From Xiphophorus maculatus (taxonomy: Eukaryota > Chordata > Actinopteri > Cyprinodontiformes > Poeciliidae), in the NCBI RefSeq assembly GCF_002775205.1, contig NC_036457.1:6030024-6094023 (forward strand): a stretch of 64,000 bases of DNA, written 5' to 3'. The notes under the pieces were generated by a model. The model saw only the letters and a list, made by a program, of their open reading frames with translations. It did not search any database and was not told the DNA's origin. The translations under genes were made by a program, and so were the position numbers. Each line of letters begins with the position of its first letter. The stretch's first letter is position 1. Positions 35,801 to 48,400 of this stretch are shown one piece after another.

Positions 35801-38185
35801 CAGTCATCTTGAAAGGTTAGTTCACACAGAAACTATTCCCTACTTGTTATTAAATGAGCAGTATTATGTAATCAACGTTTTTGAGTTTTACATCCTGTTA
35901 TAATGTGATTCCCTCATCAAAAACATACCTGGAATGTTGCTGAGGTTATTTCATGTGTGCATTAGGCCTTGGTGGGGGGGACAGAGGTGCAGCTCCCCCC
36001 CCCCACTTGGCTCCTTCAGACTATCCAGCAGCAATTAGCAAACAACTTGTGGAAGTACACATCAGCAGAGCTCATTATTGACCCTTTGTAATTACCACTT
36101 AATCATCCACCATGTTGGATGTTCGAAGTGATAGACGGGAGTATTGAACAGACCGACTTAAATTGTTTTCCAAAGTTGTTTTTGCCAGTTTATTCATGGT
36201 TTCTACTTGTTTTAGTCAAAGTAATTTGTATAAGCAACGTAGCACGCCTGGTTGGGGGATCATAGACGGAGGTATTTTCAAAAGCTTCTCATAGCTAGCT
36301 CAGAAACCGGCCCGTTCCTCCTCCCTCCTGATGTGTTGATCGAATTACCGACTCTGCCTGAATTCACACCATATGATTTATGTCACTATGACATAAACAG
36401 CGTTTCCCTTTAAACCGGAGCAGCATTAAACACGTTCAGGAGACGAGATGCTAACCAGACATGCTAGGCTACATGACGGTGCGGCACTGTCTCCATGGTT
36501 ACCAACGGTTAGACGCGTACCTTCTCCATAATGCGATATTTCATATCTTTCTAATCATACTTACTTATAAAGTATATGAACGATAATCTTCTTATCTTGT
36601 AAAAAGTGTCTGCTGCGCGATTTCACCGAAATTTCACCGCAGCAAACACTGTCATCATTATAATAATAATAATAATAATATTATTATTCTTATGCTGTCA
36701 TTATTATAATAATGACAGCATAAGAATGCTGTCATTATTACTGACAGCAGCTATTCATCGCCTCCGGAAATTTCCTCATTAAAAAGTTAAATAGCCTATA
36801 ATAAAATGACACGTTTGGTTTCTATCCTTGTCTGTTCATGCAGACCTGTTTATGCAGAACCCCATGACCATTTTTAAAGTGAAATCAACTAAATATAAGT
36901 GATATTAGGCTACAGACGTCTGTTTCTAGACGAGCTTTAAAGGAGCGCATTGGTTTTCGAGAGCGTGTTGTTTTGACTTCCTCAAGGCGGAGTTTCAGAA
37001 AGAGCAGGAGGTTTTATTTGCTGTCCTGAACATGTCTGTGTACCTGAGGTTCATGTCTCCCTTTATAGCCAGAGCCAGGATGTTGGACATGGCTCCTCCA
37101 GGACAGCAGCCGCAGATCAGAATCACCACAGCTGTGGCTTCAGGCACCTGGAACCCCTGCAACACAACAACACAGGGTATATGAGGAACATATCAAGACG
37201 AGTCGCGTTAATAAGAAAAATAAGCAGCTTAGTTGATGTCCTGCAGGTCATTCAACTCAATATATCAGTAATCAGGGTACTAGTTATTTATGAGTCTCTG
37301 TGAAAGACTCATAAATAAAGATGCCTGATGATTAGGAGAACATGTCAGCGGCGACATAAATCATTAGAGCTGAATGACCTGCAGAGCATCACCTGCAATT
37401 ATTTGAGCTTGTTAGCACAGCTCCTCAAAAATATTTTAACAATTTTAACAGAAGCTTGAAATGTTGCGACTCAAAGTACCTGAAAAATAATTCTGATTTG
37501 TTTGCTTACACAGAAACTTTCTTGTTTCAGTCCTCAGATTTTCCCACATTATCTTCAGAATCGTTAAAAACATTCTGGTTTTTTTTGTTGTTGTTTGTTT
37601 GTTTACTTGTCAAACTTCTAAACGAACACCGCCAGGCTTGAATATTTTAACGTTTTTCTATTCTTTTCTGTTTTTTGTTGTGTAGTGAGGTTTTTATGAT
37701 GATGCTTTCTCAGCTTTTGCAGGTTTGAACCAATTTACAAATGTGATTGAAGCCTGTAAACATGTATTTAGTAAATGAACAGATTTAAATCTGCTGTACA
37801 AACCTTAGTCAAGCAAAACGCTGTTAAAGGCATGATGCCATACTGGGAGAGAATTGCGATGGCCACACCTTTCGGTTTCAGTATGTGATCCTGGAAAGCA
37901 GCAGAGAGTAGAAATATTACAGTAATGTGATCAAGAGAAACTTTAAAACAGGTGGATTCATGTGGATGAGCTGCTTACTTTGATCTTGGTCACCTCCATG
38001 GTGCATCCCAGTGAAACCATGATGGTTAACAGCACTATAATCATTATTATGTTGATGGTTTTGTCCATCACTGGTGACAGAAGAAACGGGTAAAGCGAGC
38101 TGGTGTTGGCAGCTGTCAGATTGGGCGAGAAGCCATCATTTTTCAGAAAATCTGACTCAGAAAACGGATTTTCTGTGTCGCCCAT
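32864..38185 (-). CDS. slc10a1: Sodium/bile acid cotransporter (NTCP family)
   Basis: Coding exons in transcript order: 38185-37979, 37890-37804, 37156-37044, 35409-35205, 34998-34820 and 33077-32864, giving 334 residues with TGA at 32866-32864. Phases agree at every junction. Family blocks in order: SLGCTMEVTKIK, KPKGVAIAILSQYGIMPLTA, GCCPGGAMSNILALAIKGDM, SIVMTSCSTLLALAMMPLLL, RPQYSK, LMPLIGYAFGYI and METGCQNIQLCATIVKVAFP. The Gln of SQYGIMPL, the Ser-Asn of GAMSN and the Glu and Gln of METGCQN correspond to sodium-site residues of human NTCP, so transport activity is plausible. The hydrophobic segments fit a multi-pass bile acid:sodium symporter of the hepatocyte membrane. The start ATG lies 14 bases inside an exon that begins at 38199, so a non-coding first exon should lie upstream. 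Naming as slc10a1 rests on similarity and the susd6-srsf5 neighbourhood. Confidence 0.93.
33078..34819 (-). other. slc10a1 intron 5, containing a foldback-element fragment
   Basis: A stretch at about 33330-33525 matches the right arm of the foldback element of 16929-17341, including CTAAGATATTTGCATTAGAA and CCAAAAATGCTTGGTAAGAT. A direct repeat of GATTGACTAGGTCA-type sequence lies near 33633 and 33667. The rest holds nothing recognisable. Confidence 0.6.
35410..37043 (-). other. slc10a1 intron 3, with microsatellites and a perfect palindrome
   Basis: An AAT/TAA microsatellite lies at about 35757-35776 and a second one at about 36657-36686. The second runs directly into a 42-bp palindrome annotated separately. 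The remainder is non-coding and unrecognised. Confidence 0.7.
36686..36727. repeat. 42-bp perfect palindrome
   Basis: The 21 bases at 36686-36706 (starting ATTCTTATGCTGTCA) are followed with no spacer by their exact reverse complement at 36707-36727. A further GCTGTCATTATTA copy follows at 36728-36740. The site sits at the end of a TAA microsatellite in slc10a1 intron 3. Confidence 0.95.
37157..37803 (-). other. slc10a1 intron 2, no feature seen
   Basis: AT-rich intron between two well-supported exons. An imperfect inverted repeat around GAGTCTCTGTGAAAGACTC lies near 37290-37312. Nothing else was recognised. Confidence 0.6.
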
Positions 38186-38199
38186 GTCGAGATCCAGGC

Positions 38200-41100
38200 C
38201 TGAAAAACAGATCAAGCTGATGAAACAAAGGTACAGCCTCAACTGTCATCTGAATATTCATTCTGAAACTTTAATGGTTCATTAAACTGTTAGAACTTCC
38301 TCTGTTCCACAAATAGCAACCCATTATTATCAGAGAGCAGATGAAGCCAAATTAAGAAAAAAAATACTCTAAATCTGACACTTTTTTCAGTCTTTGCTAA
38401 AAGCAGACATGTTGCTTTTAGTCCGACAGGCAGGATTATTTCAGTAGTTAAGATCAGTGATTAAAAAGCGCTTCGTACGTCAGTTCAGAGTACACGTTTT
38501 ATAGTCCTGGAGCCTTTGAACTTATGTTACACGAGCTGTTCTGAATCTGATTCTTTCATTATTTAAGCACAGATGGATCTTTGCGTTTTGGGTGACAATC
38601 AAGAAAACCACTAAGGTATGAAAGTTTATTTTTCCTTGTGTTGTTGGAAATGAGCTGGATTGAATAGTAATTGTACTGAAGTCTTTAAAACAAAAGACTG
38701 ATAGCATAAGTATGAAATTAGACATAATTCATGCTCAGACTGGTTCGAGTTAGAATTAGATCAATCCAAATGGTTTAATTCAGACTTTTTAATATGAACA
38801 ATTAGCTAAAAATACAGTGATATTCAGCAAAAAAATATAGAAACTGAAAACATAGAATCTGATAAATCTATCAACAAAGAATATGCATCATATGGTGTTT
38901 CTATTTATATCTGTTTCTGCCTCCATCTCCAGAACTGACAACCACATCCTCCCTGCAGGCGCACACGCATGCTGTGTGCAAACAAATAACTTTCACAGGA
39001 TTTCTGTTTCTCTCTCTTAAAATTAAACAATCGTATGGAAAAAAAAAAACAAACTACCGATGCAAGAATGTTGTCAAAAGACTTACTGTACAAGGCTGCA
39101 GGTGAAAATTGCACACCTGTTTGAGGAGGTCAGATTGTAGGAAAACTGTGATTTCCCCAGAGACAATCACTCCTCAGCTGGGAGATGTGTTTGCAGCTTT
39201 TTTACCTGTTGGGCAACACGTTTCCTCTTATCTTCTCCCCTCCTACTTTACTCCTCTCTGAGATTAATCAGGTCAACTAAGTAATCTATGACTTATTTGA
39301 GTAAATTAGTTTAAAAAAACAACAACTCTTGGGTTCAATAGTTGTCTTTTGTCCTGAAAACTGGCATTAAATTAAAATATTTTCTGACACCAGTCCAGGA
39401 AATATATAATAAGTTACACTATGATAAGCCTCCCATTATAGTAACTTAAAATGGGAGACTATTTACCCGTTATAATCTTGAATATACATTTTTTTTAAAC
39501 TTTGGAGTTGAAACGTCAGTGGAAATGACCAGTGCTTATTTGTGTCTGTTCCCCCTTTATTCAGGCAGACAACTTTTACTTGAATGTTTTTACTGCAGCT
39601 AAAATAACACATTGGTTTTGTTTTATGTTAAATAAAAATTTTAAAAGATACTATCATTCCTCTTTCTTATTTTGCTTAATGGCATTTAGTTCTGCAAGTC
39701 ATCCCTGAAATTCTGATGCACAAGTCCAAGAGTAAACTGTGTTACAAAGAGTTAATACAATAAAAACATGATTATCTGCAGTATTATTCACTAAAAGAAC
39801 ACAGCACTGATGTATTAAATAAATTACACATACAGTACACTTAATGATATTTTTAGACCATTGCATTAGGGGATACATCCAACGAGCTACTTTCCAAACT
39901 TTAACTGTTTTTAAAAACAATTACTCATTCACTTTTAATCCAGCAAACATTGAGTGAGTAATCTGGAGCTTTGCTAAAGTACATTTTTGTCAATTTATTT
40001 GTACTTTTATTAAGTACAGTGCTGGAAACAGACAAACAAACAAAAAAACAGAATTATTTTGTAAAAACTCGGAAATGTTCCCTCAAAATGTAGCTAAGCT
40101 GTGCGGATGTTAGAGAAAGAGTTGTAATGTGATTCATAAACAGTTTTTACATTAAACAAAAGTCTCGTTTCACTCCGCTGCTCTCCAAGGTTAACTTGCC
40201 CTTCTCTGTGTCTGACAGGCGGGGAACCAGCAGAGGTGGGTCAGGTTTGCCCTGTGTATTGTCTTGAAGGCATGACCCCAGGTCAAACTGTGGAACAGAT
40301 TGGTTTCCTCCACATTTGGAGAAGTTTGTGAAGTTATGTTATGTGTTTTATTGAATTGTAAAGACATAAATGTTAAGGAGAAGTAATTTGCAAAGCGTGC
40401 TCACTTGTCTAAGGTTAATTATTAAAGTTAAGGCTTGCAGGTTATTTTTGTTTATGCCTAGAGTGAAAGTAAAACCAAGATTTACGTGCTGAACTCTTTA
40501 AATATTACTATTGAGTAAATTATTAATGATGAGTACAGTTTGAGTCTGCTGTAATTTACACTATGTCAGCATAGCTGTCTAATGTCTTAAATATTCAATG
40601 TTTAATTGATATTAAATGTTTATTGTTGAGAAGATACATATTTGGATGTTATGAATAAGTTTATTTGAAGACACTGGAAAGGGACATTTTAAAGCACCCA
40701 GGTTTCAGTTATTAGAGACTACAGTATAGGAATTGGAGCTCAGGGAAATGTTTGAATAGAATAAGCTTTTGCAAAACAAAGAGATGCCAACTGGATGACA
40801 CAGACGCAGATGACCATCATACCATTGGCGCTGGAAAGGTGGTTCGCCCAGGGCGCCAAACAGGCTGGGACCGCCTCTGTAAACAATTATGTAGACAAAA
40901 AGGAAACACTACATGGACAAACTAACTACAGCTTATCATGACTCAGTAGGTCATAAAACCACATTTATGTGCATGAACATGCAGTATCTGCTTTCCATAT
41001 GACTCAATTTGTTTCACATCGATGCTTCTTGCATGACTTGGTTTGAGACAAACTTTAGCTAGAATAGAGGTAGTTCCTGTTATTGCAAAGCAAGTTCAAA

Positions 41101-43136
41101 TCATCAGCCCTCTTAACAGCCGATATGAGGTGTGCATGCTGGTCTGCATTGCAGCTAAGCAGCCATTTTGGTCTCAAATGTCCAGGGGACACTGTTGGAG
41201 AACTCTTGCGGTTGGTTAAAATGAGGTTTGCTGCGCTACAGTTTTGTTTTTAGAAGAGAAGCTTTATTTGGAAGCCTCTGTAAACAAGTCAAACTTGTTC
41301 CGTATTTTTCATGAACCATAACATTTAAAACACCGACTGAAGCCCGCAGAGTTCAACATGAAGCTTCTGTATTTTGTTTTTCTCACGTTGGGTGGAATTT
41401 ACTGGAACATGGACTTCCTGAGAAGACTGTCAGCTGTCCTCAACCACTCGTGAATATTCATTGTTGCTGCAGAATAATGGCCTTCAAACCATTTTCTGAA
41501 ATTGCCTCATAATCCTTCTCAGGTTGATAAGCGGGGACAGTTGCCCCACAGAAGCAACCGCCGATTTCTTTCGCCATTTCGTGTTGCGTTAAAACGGACA
41601 CATACGCTTCAGCGCAGCAAACTAGCATTGTTTGTGGCTTTAAAGTTGTTGATTCTAAGTTAATCAAAGCGATTTGATTCCCTTTTAGGTTCCCAACTGG
41701 ATCAGTGAGGACTGAATTTGGATAAAATAGATTCAGTCAAATATGCTATGAATTGGACTTTGCTGAGAGGTTGTTTGTTGCAAACCAGCATTTTTTTTTT
41801 ACTGGTAAATAAACTGAATTATATTATTAAAATTCTAATTTTTCTCTCTGACAGTAAGATAACAGATTGTTGGATTTAGAGAAAAAGGAGAATTTATGAA
41901 CAATAAACACATCAGAGGACAAAATTCATTAATAATTTTTTTTTTCAAAATGCTACAGGAAAAGCACACATTCCAAAAATAAGACTATATTTAAAAAAAA
42001 ACCCAAAAAACCCAACAACAATAATATCACCACAACTGAGACAAAACCCCCACCATCATAGCAATAGTTTGGTAAAATATCATCATTTAACTGAAATGTC
42101 ACTACTATAGTATATTTTGCTTATGTGTTTTAAAAATATTTCATAGGTTCCTTGTTTGGTGATTGTTAAAATACTTTTGCCCTTATGGCACAAATTGTTC
42201 CTTTAACAAATACACTTAAATGCATGCAGTAGATGGCTTGAGACTTGCTGATTGACTATCCTGCTATTTTACATCTCTTTTAAGTCACACACTTACAACA
42301 GCATAAAAAAAGTGCCTAAATATTTATATATTATAGTCTGCTCTTTTGTGTTTTTCTTTATAAAAACTACAGGAGAGACTGGGCTTTTCTAATGCCAGTC
42401 AGACTTAAAATCTATACTCTTTTTTTACAATCTTTCTTCCTCTTTCAGTTCTATAATCAGTGATTTCCCATCAGACTGAACACTATAATCTGAAATAGAG
42501 CTGAAACTGTTCATTACTGAGCCCAGACCAGAGGGAATACACTGACTGTGAGGCAAGACTGAAGAAATATTTCCATTTTAATTAACACATTTTTCTGCAC
42601 CATTATCCATGACTTTGGGAATAAGAATGTAATTGTGGTTTGCAGTTGTTGTTTCTTCTTGTCGTCTGTGAAAACGAAGAGGCTTCTCTGGATCAGATGC
42701 ATTATTAAAGCCTGGCCTTATTACAGTTTCATGTTTTAGGCCATGCTGTCACATGCAATATTTCTTGGTAAACCTCTTCTTGCGTTTCAATGGCGCGGCC
42801 TTCAGTTTAATTCATCCCAACAGCGATTTAGGCGCAAGCGAGCGATTTGGCGGGATGATCCGCAGAGAGATGATAAGATGGAGGCCAGTGCAGATCTGCA
42901 GGAGAAGGAGAGGACAGCATGGCGTCTCCTGAAGCTGCTGTGGCCTCTTGACCTGCTAGTGGAAAAGAGAAAAGATGTTTCCAGCTTGTTCTGATCCACC
43001 GTTGCTGTGCCACATAATCCACACTGTAAGCTTCTTATCTACAGTGTAATTTGGTGAAAAAGGAAGAATGAAAGCAGATTATTTGAAATCTGGCAAACAC
43101 ATTACACTTTTAGCCAGCATGATGCGCTCAAATTAG
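38200..43136. other. Intergenic region upstream of slc10a1
   Basis: Divergent spacer between slc10a1 (-) and max (+). A non-coding first exon of slc10a1 is expected here but was not located. The open frames (for example around 39699-39920 and 42743-42994) match nothing known. A more GC-rich patch lies at about 42785-43000. Confidence 0.5.
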
Positions 43137-43830
43137 GGCTGGGCGATAAATTGATTTGATCAATTAATCACATTTTTTCTTTTTAACGATTTCATTTTTG
43201 GAAAATCAGATATATAATTATCTTTTTTGCCAATTGATTACTTGTCTTTCCATCATCAGAGTGATGTCAGCACGCTAAGGACCGCCATCTTATTCGACAA
43301 ATGTGTTTTACAATTTATTCATAGGGTTAGGCTATGTTTGTTCTTTTTTAATTTTGAGATTAAAGTTATAATATTACAAGAAAGCCGTAATATTAGGAGA
43401 AAAAGGTTTATGAGGACCCTAACACAAAAATATCAAAAAGGTCAAATGAGATCTGCTGAATCTTGTGAGGTTATGTAAAGTTTTATAGATAATACTTAAT
43501 AATTAATAGAAATATGTAATCTTTTAACACATCAGCACCAAATTATTATCAGCAGCATGATTTTCAGCAGGAATCACAATCTATCAAAACTTTTTTTCTC
43601 ATTAAAACAATTTATTTTCTTGCGATTTTAAGACGTCCTGGTAATATTATGCCTATATTGTCATAATTAAACAAACATTAATGTAGCTTCTCTCTGACTC
43701 ATACAACTGACAGACGAGATGACTGGAATAAAAGTAGCTTTTTGAAAATATTTTTCTTTCATATTTTTGTTCTTTTTAGAAAAGAAAGCAAGAAAAAAAT
43801 TACACCAAATCAATCAGCTCTAGCTCAGCG
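43137..43830. repeat. Interspersed repeat, GGGCTGGGCGATAAATTGAT family, nearly complete copy
   Basis: It opens with GGGCTGGGCGATAAATTGAT, then ATTAATCACAT, GTGATGTCAGCACGC and CCGCCATCTTATTCGACA, then ATAAAGT..TAATATTA units, and ends near AAATCAATCAGCTCTAGCTC. The order matches the copies at 7724-8310 and 20640-21215. Confidence 0.65.
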
Positions 43831-44978
43831 TAATTGTAACAGAAAAATAAAAACTGTGCTACACTCAGTATGAGTTAGATGTCTGTTTTAATAAAAACTG
43901 AGGAGGTTGTTCCCCACACAAGACAATCCACGTATGGACAGAGGAGCAGGAGCCTCATCTGCAATAACACTGGGCCTTCTCCAGTCCAAAAGGTCAAGAT
44001 AGAGGTCATGATGAAAGGAGTTTGGGGCTAAGTGAAGAAGCTTATATGGTGAGGAGCTCCATCCGGACCTAGAACTATCATGTTGCGCTACAACAAAAAT
44101 AGTTTGTTCTCATAGTATGTAGACTGGAAAATGTGTACACATTTTTAAATTAAAGAACAACTTATTTATTTTCATAGAAAATGGCATTTAAAAGGTCACA
44201 TAGTTTACAATCTGCTAATAAAAAAAGAACATTCCTCACACAACTCGTGCTTTTCTTTGTGAAAATTCAAAAATTCAAAAATGTATTAATTCCAAAGGGA
44301 AATTAAGACGTGAATGTTGAGGTCCATTCATCCTCCCATCAACCCTGACTGGCTTCCCTATTCCTGCTGAAGAAAAGGTTCAGCGCAGCATGGTGCTGCT
44401 GCTGCCACCACGTTTCACCATGAGGATGATTTTTCAGGGAGATTTGCAGATTTAGCATTATTTTGAGATTTATATTTGTAAAAACGTTTTAATCAATCCA
44501 GTGCATTTTTTATTTCGCTTTCTACTTATAGGCTCATTTGTGATGATCTGTGACCTGAAATCGGTTGTATGTACATTAAAGCTATACAATTTATATGAAA
44601 AAGTTTGATTATGGATGGATGGACGGAAACCAGCATAAAAACCAATTATTATAAAGACATATCAATCTTTAATGTTTTTTCCCCTATTTATTTTTAACCT
44701 AATTCTTATTGAAGCCATCTGTGTTGTTTTTGCAACTCCAATACCGGCCATTTTAAAACAAAAAAAGAAAAGAAAATTAAAAGAGGCACAATATTATGAC
44801 AAAATTTAATGTGCATTTTTTTTTTTCCAATTTTTATTTATTTACTTTACAGCCAGTAAGTCTAAATAAACTCAGATCATTGTCTTGGTAATATTCTCAT
44901 GCTGTAGTCTATTCTTGAAATTCACGTGTCTCAGCCATGGCCTTTTTCAGCTCCTTTGAGAATACAAATGTGACTCAG
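43831..44978. other. Intergenic region upstream of the max promoter
   Basis: AT-rich DNA with a short CTGCTGCTG stretch near 44396. No gene was recognised. Confidence 0.5.
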
Positions 44979-45294
44979 ACTACCACTCCCATAGAGCAAC
45001 ACGAAAAAACAAACGATGTGACGTCACAGACAGACGTTCGGATTTTGGGGCATTGTAGTTTAAAAAACAAAAGTTGCGTTTTTAATTAAACATCTTGAGG
45101 TATTTATGTTAATCGCTATAACGCTAATCGTTGTGAAATTGTATTAAAGTAACACTTGTTCGTTTAAATACTTGGAGAGTCCGTATGTTTTTGATTATTT
45201 GTAGAAGACGACGTCGTCGGACTACAACTCCCACATAAATGTCGCGCATGCGTGTTGCGCAGCAACAGTCGTGCGTGTGTAGTGTAATCACGTG
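44979..45294 (+). promoter_or_regulatory. max: max promoter cluster: ZNF143-like x3, CRE, NRF1-like, E-box
   Basis: ZNF143/SBS-like ACTAC(A)..TCCCA cores are seen at 44979-44992, 45047-45061 (reverse strand, GGGGCATTGTAGTTT) and 45219-45236 (ACTACAACTCCCACATA). A palindromic CRE TGACGTCA lies at 45019-45026, an NRF1-like GCGCATGCGT at 45244-45253 and a CACGTG E-box at 45289-45294. The cluster lies within 450 bases of the start codon, with no TATA box visible, typical of a housekeeping promoter. The E-box is the sequence the MAX dimer binds, so autoregulation is possible but inferred. ZNF143 and NRF1 names rest on motif similarity only. Confidence 0.6.
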
Positions 45295-45416
45295 GAGACG
45301 GTTCTGTCCAAACAGAAGGTGAGCTGCTGCTGCTAGCCGCGCCGCTCGGTGCTCAACTGATCCATGCTGTGTTTGTAGCTACCCGTCCCTTTAAAACCAG
45401 ACTATTTCAGCGAAGA

Positions 45417-48400
45417 ATGAGTGATAACGATGACATCGAAGTCGATAGTGACGTGAGTATACCCACTTTTTCGCTTTTTAGGGACGTTATCCGCAGCTAG
45501 CTGGCGATTTAGCATTCAACTAGCTGCCCAGCTAGCTGACTAGCTGCTCTTTTTTTGAGTTATTTTTTAAATCAGGATTCTGGTTAATTCACAAAACCCC
45601 TTAGCCGGCCTTGTTGCTAATAGGCTGAATTGTGTTACTTTTTAGAAACCTCAGCGTAATAGTTAAGAATTGCCGAGCAGTTATGGCTACAATTGTACTT
45701 TTTGTTCTGTTTTTTTGCAGGAAGAATCACCGAGATATCACTCTGTGGTGCGTAAAGCTGTGGGGGGATTTGTCCACTGTCGAGAAAATGTTTTCCCTGC
45801 TGTTCAGTTATTTTTATTCATCAAATTTGTCTTGTTTTGGTATTTAATGTTGCCCCAAGGACATGGCTGTAACGTTATAGCGTTAAGGGGTATTGCTTAA
45901 CTAGGAAAATATTTAAACAATCACATTCGTGGTTGTTGCATCGAGAATTGAATTAATGATGCGTTTCTACTACTGAGGCGTTTTTGGCTCGCACTGTGCG
46001 CTGCAGGGTGTTCCCCTTACGGAGTCCACTCGTTCACGACGTCTATATTTAGACCAAAGCTTTATCCCGCCACAAAGACTGGTTTTGTTGCAGGTTTGTT
46101 ATTTTTTCCGGTAAACACAAAGCTGTTTGTTCTCCGTGGCAGCAGCCTTCCTCCTCCCCCTCCTACCGGCGCTTGACTTCCCACCGCGGGGATTCCGCTT
46201 ATGATCGGGGCTTTCTAGCATTTCACGCAGGCCATCATCTCGGTAAACAGAGTCGGGTTAGGATGAGGGAGTCGGGGAGGAGAGAGGCTTTTCTGTTGAT
46301 GTTGTTTTGTTATTGGTGTGGTGAAGCCGCGCCTGCATCTCGGACTGCGGCGGGATGTTTTTTCCTGTATTGCAGCCAGAGATTAGAGCCATCTTCTCCC
46401 TACAGGCGGCTAAATGAATGACGTATCGCTGCTTCTCAAACCGGGAAGAGATGCAGCCAGCGCAGAACTTGGATGCTGCACGAAAAACACCTCCCTTTTT
46501 TTTTCTTTTGGCGTCTAAATTTAAAATGTTTTTATATTTTTTTTTAAGCATTAGAACTGGTATTATGATAGAATAGATTAAACTCTACAGAAGCGGAAAA
46601 CAATCAAGTTTATAAAGTAAACATTCTCAGTTTCACCCTAAAAGCATTAAGCTGGAAACAAAACAAAACATTTAGTTTTTGAGGAGCTTTTCCCTCACCA
46701 GGAACAATCAGGGAGTGGCTGTGACGATTAACGCGTGCCACACTTTTCAGATTTGTATTTGCTAAAATATTCGCCACCAACACCTGGCCATCCACCGTAA
46801 GCGACAAATTTGTGGTCTGTGTTTTGGAAAACTTTACATCCCGCACTATTTCAAATAACCGTGACTATGGGGAAACATGTTGGCGGCGGCATTATGCTGT
46901 GGGAACCTTTTTTGTTTGTTGTTTTTTTTTAAGCAGGGAAAAGGAACAAGTCGGTGTTTAGGCTTGTAAGAAAACCTAGAGGTTGTTGAAGACTTGAATT
47001 TCACAGTTTTGTGGTTTAGCTCACAGCATGTTCATGTCCCAAACTGTTACCTAATTAAAAGCGTTTTGGCAGTAATTAGATTTTTGCTGTATAATCATTG
47101 TGAGCTTGAGCTACTTTGTAAAAAAGAAAAAAATGTTATAAAAGAAATTTGCTAAAAAAAACGGCTGAATGCCACACTTTACAGATTCTTTGTGAAAATT
47201 GTTTAATAAAATAAAAAGAAAATAATATAAATGCTACTTGAGTTTCTACAAAGATGCAAACAGCTAGACGCTTTATAATCAGACAAGTTATAATTTTGGA
47301 CTCTTTGTGACACATTTTTGACAAAAAGGAGCTTTTACTTTTGACTTTAGTTATGAAAACAAGAACCAGTGTTTCCCAAATTCCCCATAGGCGCGTTCTG
47401 TCATGAGCTCTAACTGCTCCAGGTCAGTTACCCCCGCTGGCATTGTCGTTTTCTCTCGCTACTTCCTGTTTGTACCCGTAAGCAACGCTTTTCAAAGCGA
47501 TGCTCCTTACAATAGCATATCAGTTTGTTTGGTTTTCTGTACAAGAAATGACCAAATCTACAAAGTTGCACAATATCAGAAGGCAACAACTTACCATATT
47601 TAAAATTATCTTAAATTATCTTAAATGAATAAAGCTGCTTTATTCATGCAGCTAAAATGACGTAATATTCATCGGCACGGTTGGAATCTCGTCTATGATC
47701 TTAGTTTGAATTTGAAACTGAAACTTGAGTGAAGAGAGAAACCTGTTTTGTGTAGCGCAACAATAAGAAGCTGATATATTAAACATTTCACTCATAACAC
47801 TAATAAGACTTTTAAGAAGTCGGTTTCTTTCAACTGGAGAAATTGCATATATTTGTAGCTTTTTTGTTTTTGGATTTTACTCTGGATCTGCATGGATCAT
47901 TAGTTTAAATATAATAGAAGCAGTAATTATTATGGGTTCATGTTAGGAACGTGTCAAGTTATGTTAGATTTATTCTTCTGCTTTATTCCTTGCATAAAGA
48001 AAGCACTCTGCTAAGGAGGAGCCCAGGTTTCCATACGCAAATGGTAAAGCGAAGGCGGCTTTGGGCTTGGCACCCAGCCCTCTTTTGTAAAGCTTCGCTG
48101 TCAAAGTATGTAAAGAATGGAGGAGCAGCGGAGTCGGCGTGTCCTTTTAGGTAGCTGGAAAAATGCTACTTTTATGTGATGAGTTAATAATCACTGCATC
48201 CCGTCAGTAATTTCATGAATTTTTCCTACTCAATTTGTCTTTTTTGTAAAGCTGAGAAGGCACAAAAGTCGTGTATATTTATAAAAGCAGACTTAGCATC
48301 AGTGAGCCTCCAGAAGTAGGTCGTTTTAATTAACTGAAAAGAAGAAAAATCTGATTAACATGGGTGTGTAAAGTGAAAAGAAGAGGTGAGTTCTGAGAGC

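Noticed and set aside
40840-40880. Possible tRNA-derived SINE head (GTGGTTCGCCCAGGGCGCC)
   Set aside because: No A-box and no cloverleaf could be drawn around it.
42743-42994. 83-codon plus-strand frame with a charged C-terminal half (MEASADLQEKERTAWRLLKL)
   Set aside because: No recognised family, and the opposite strand is equally open. Not supportable as a gene without transcript evidence.
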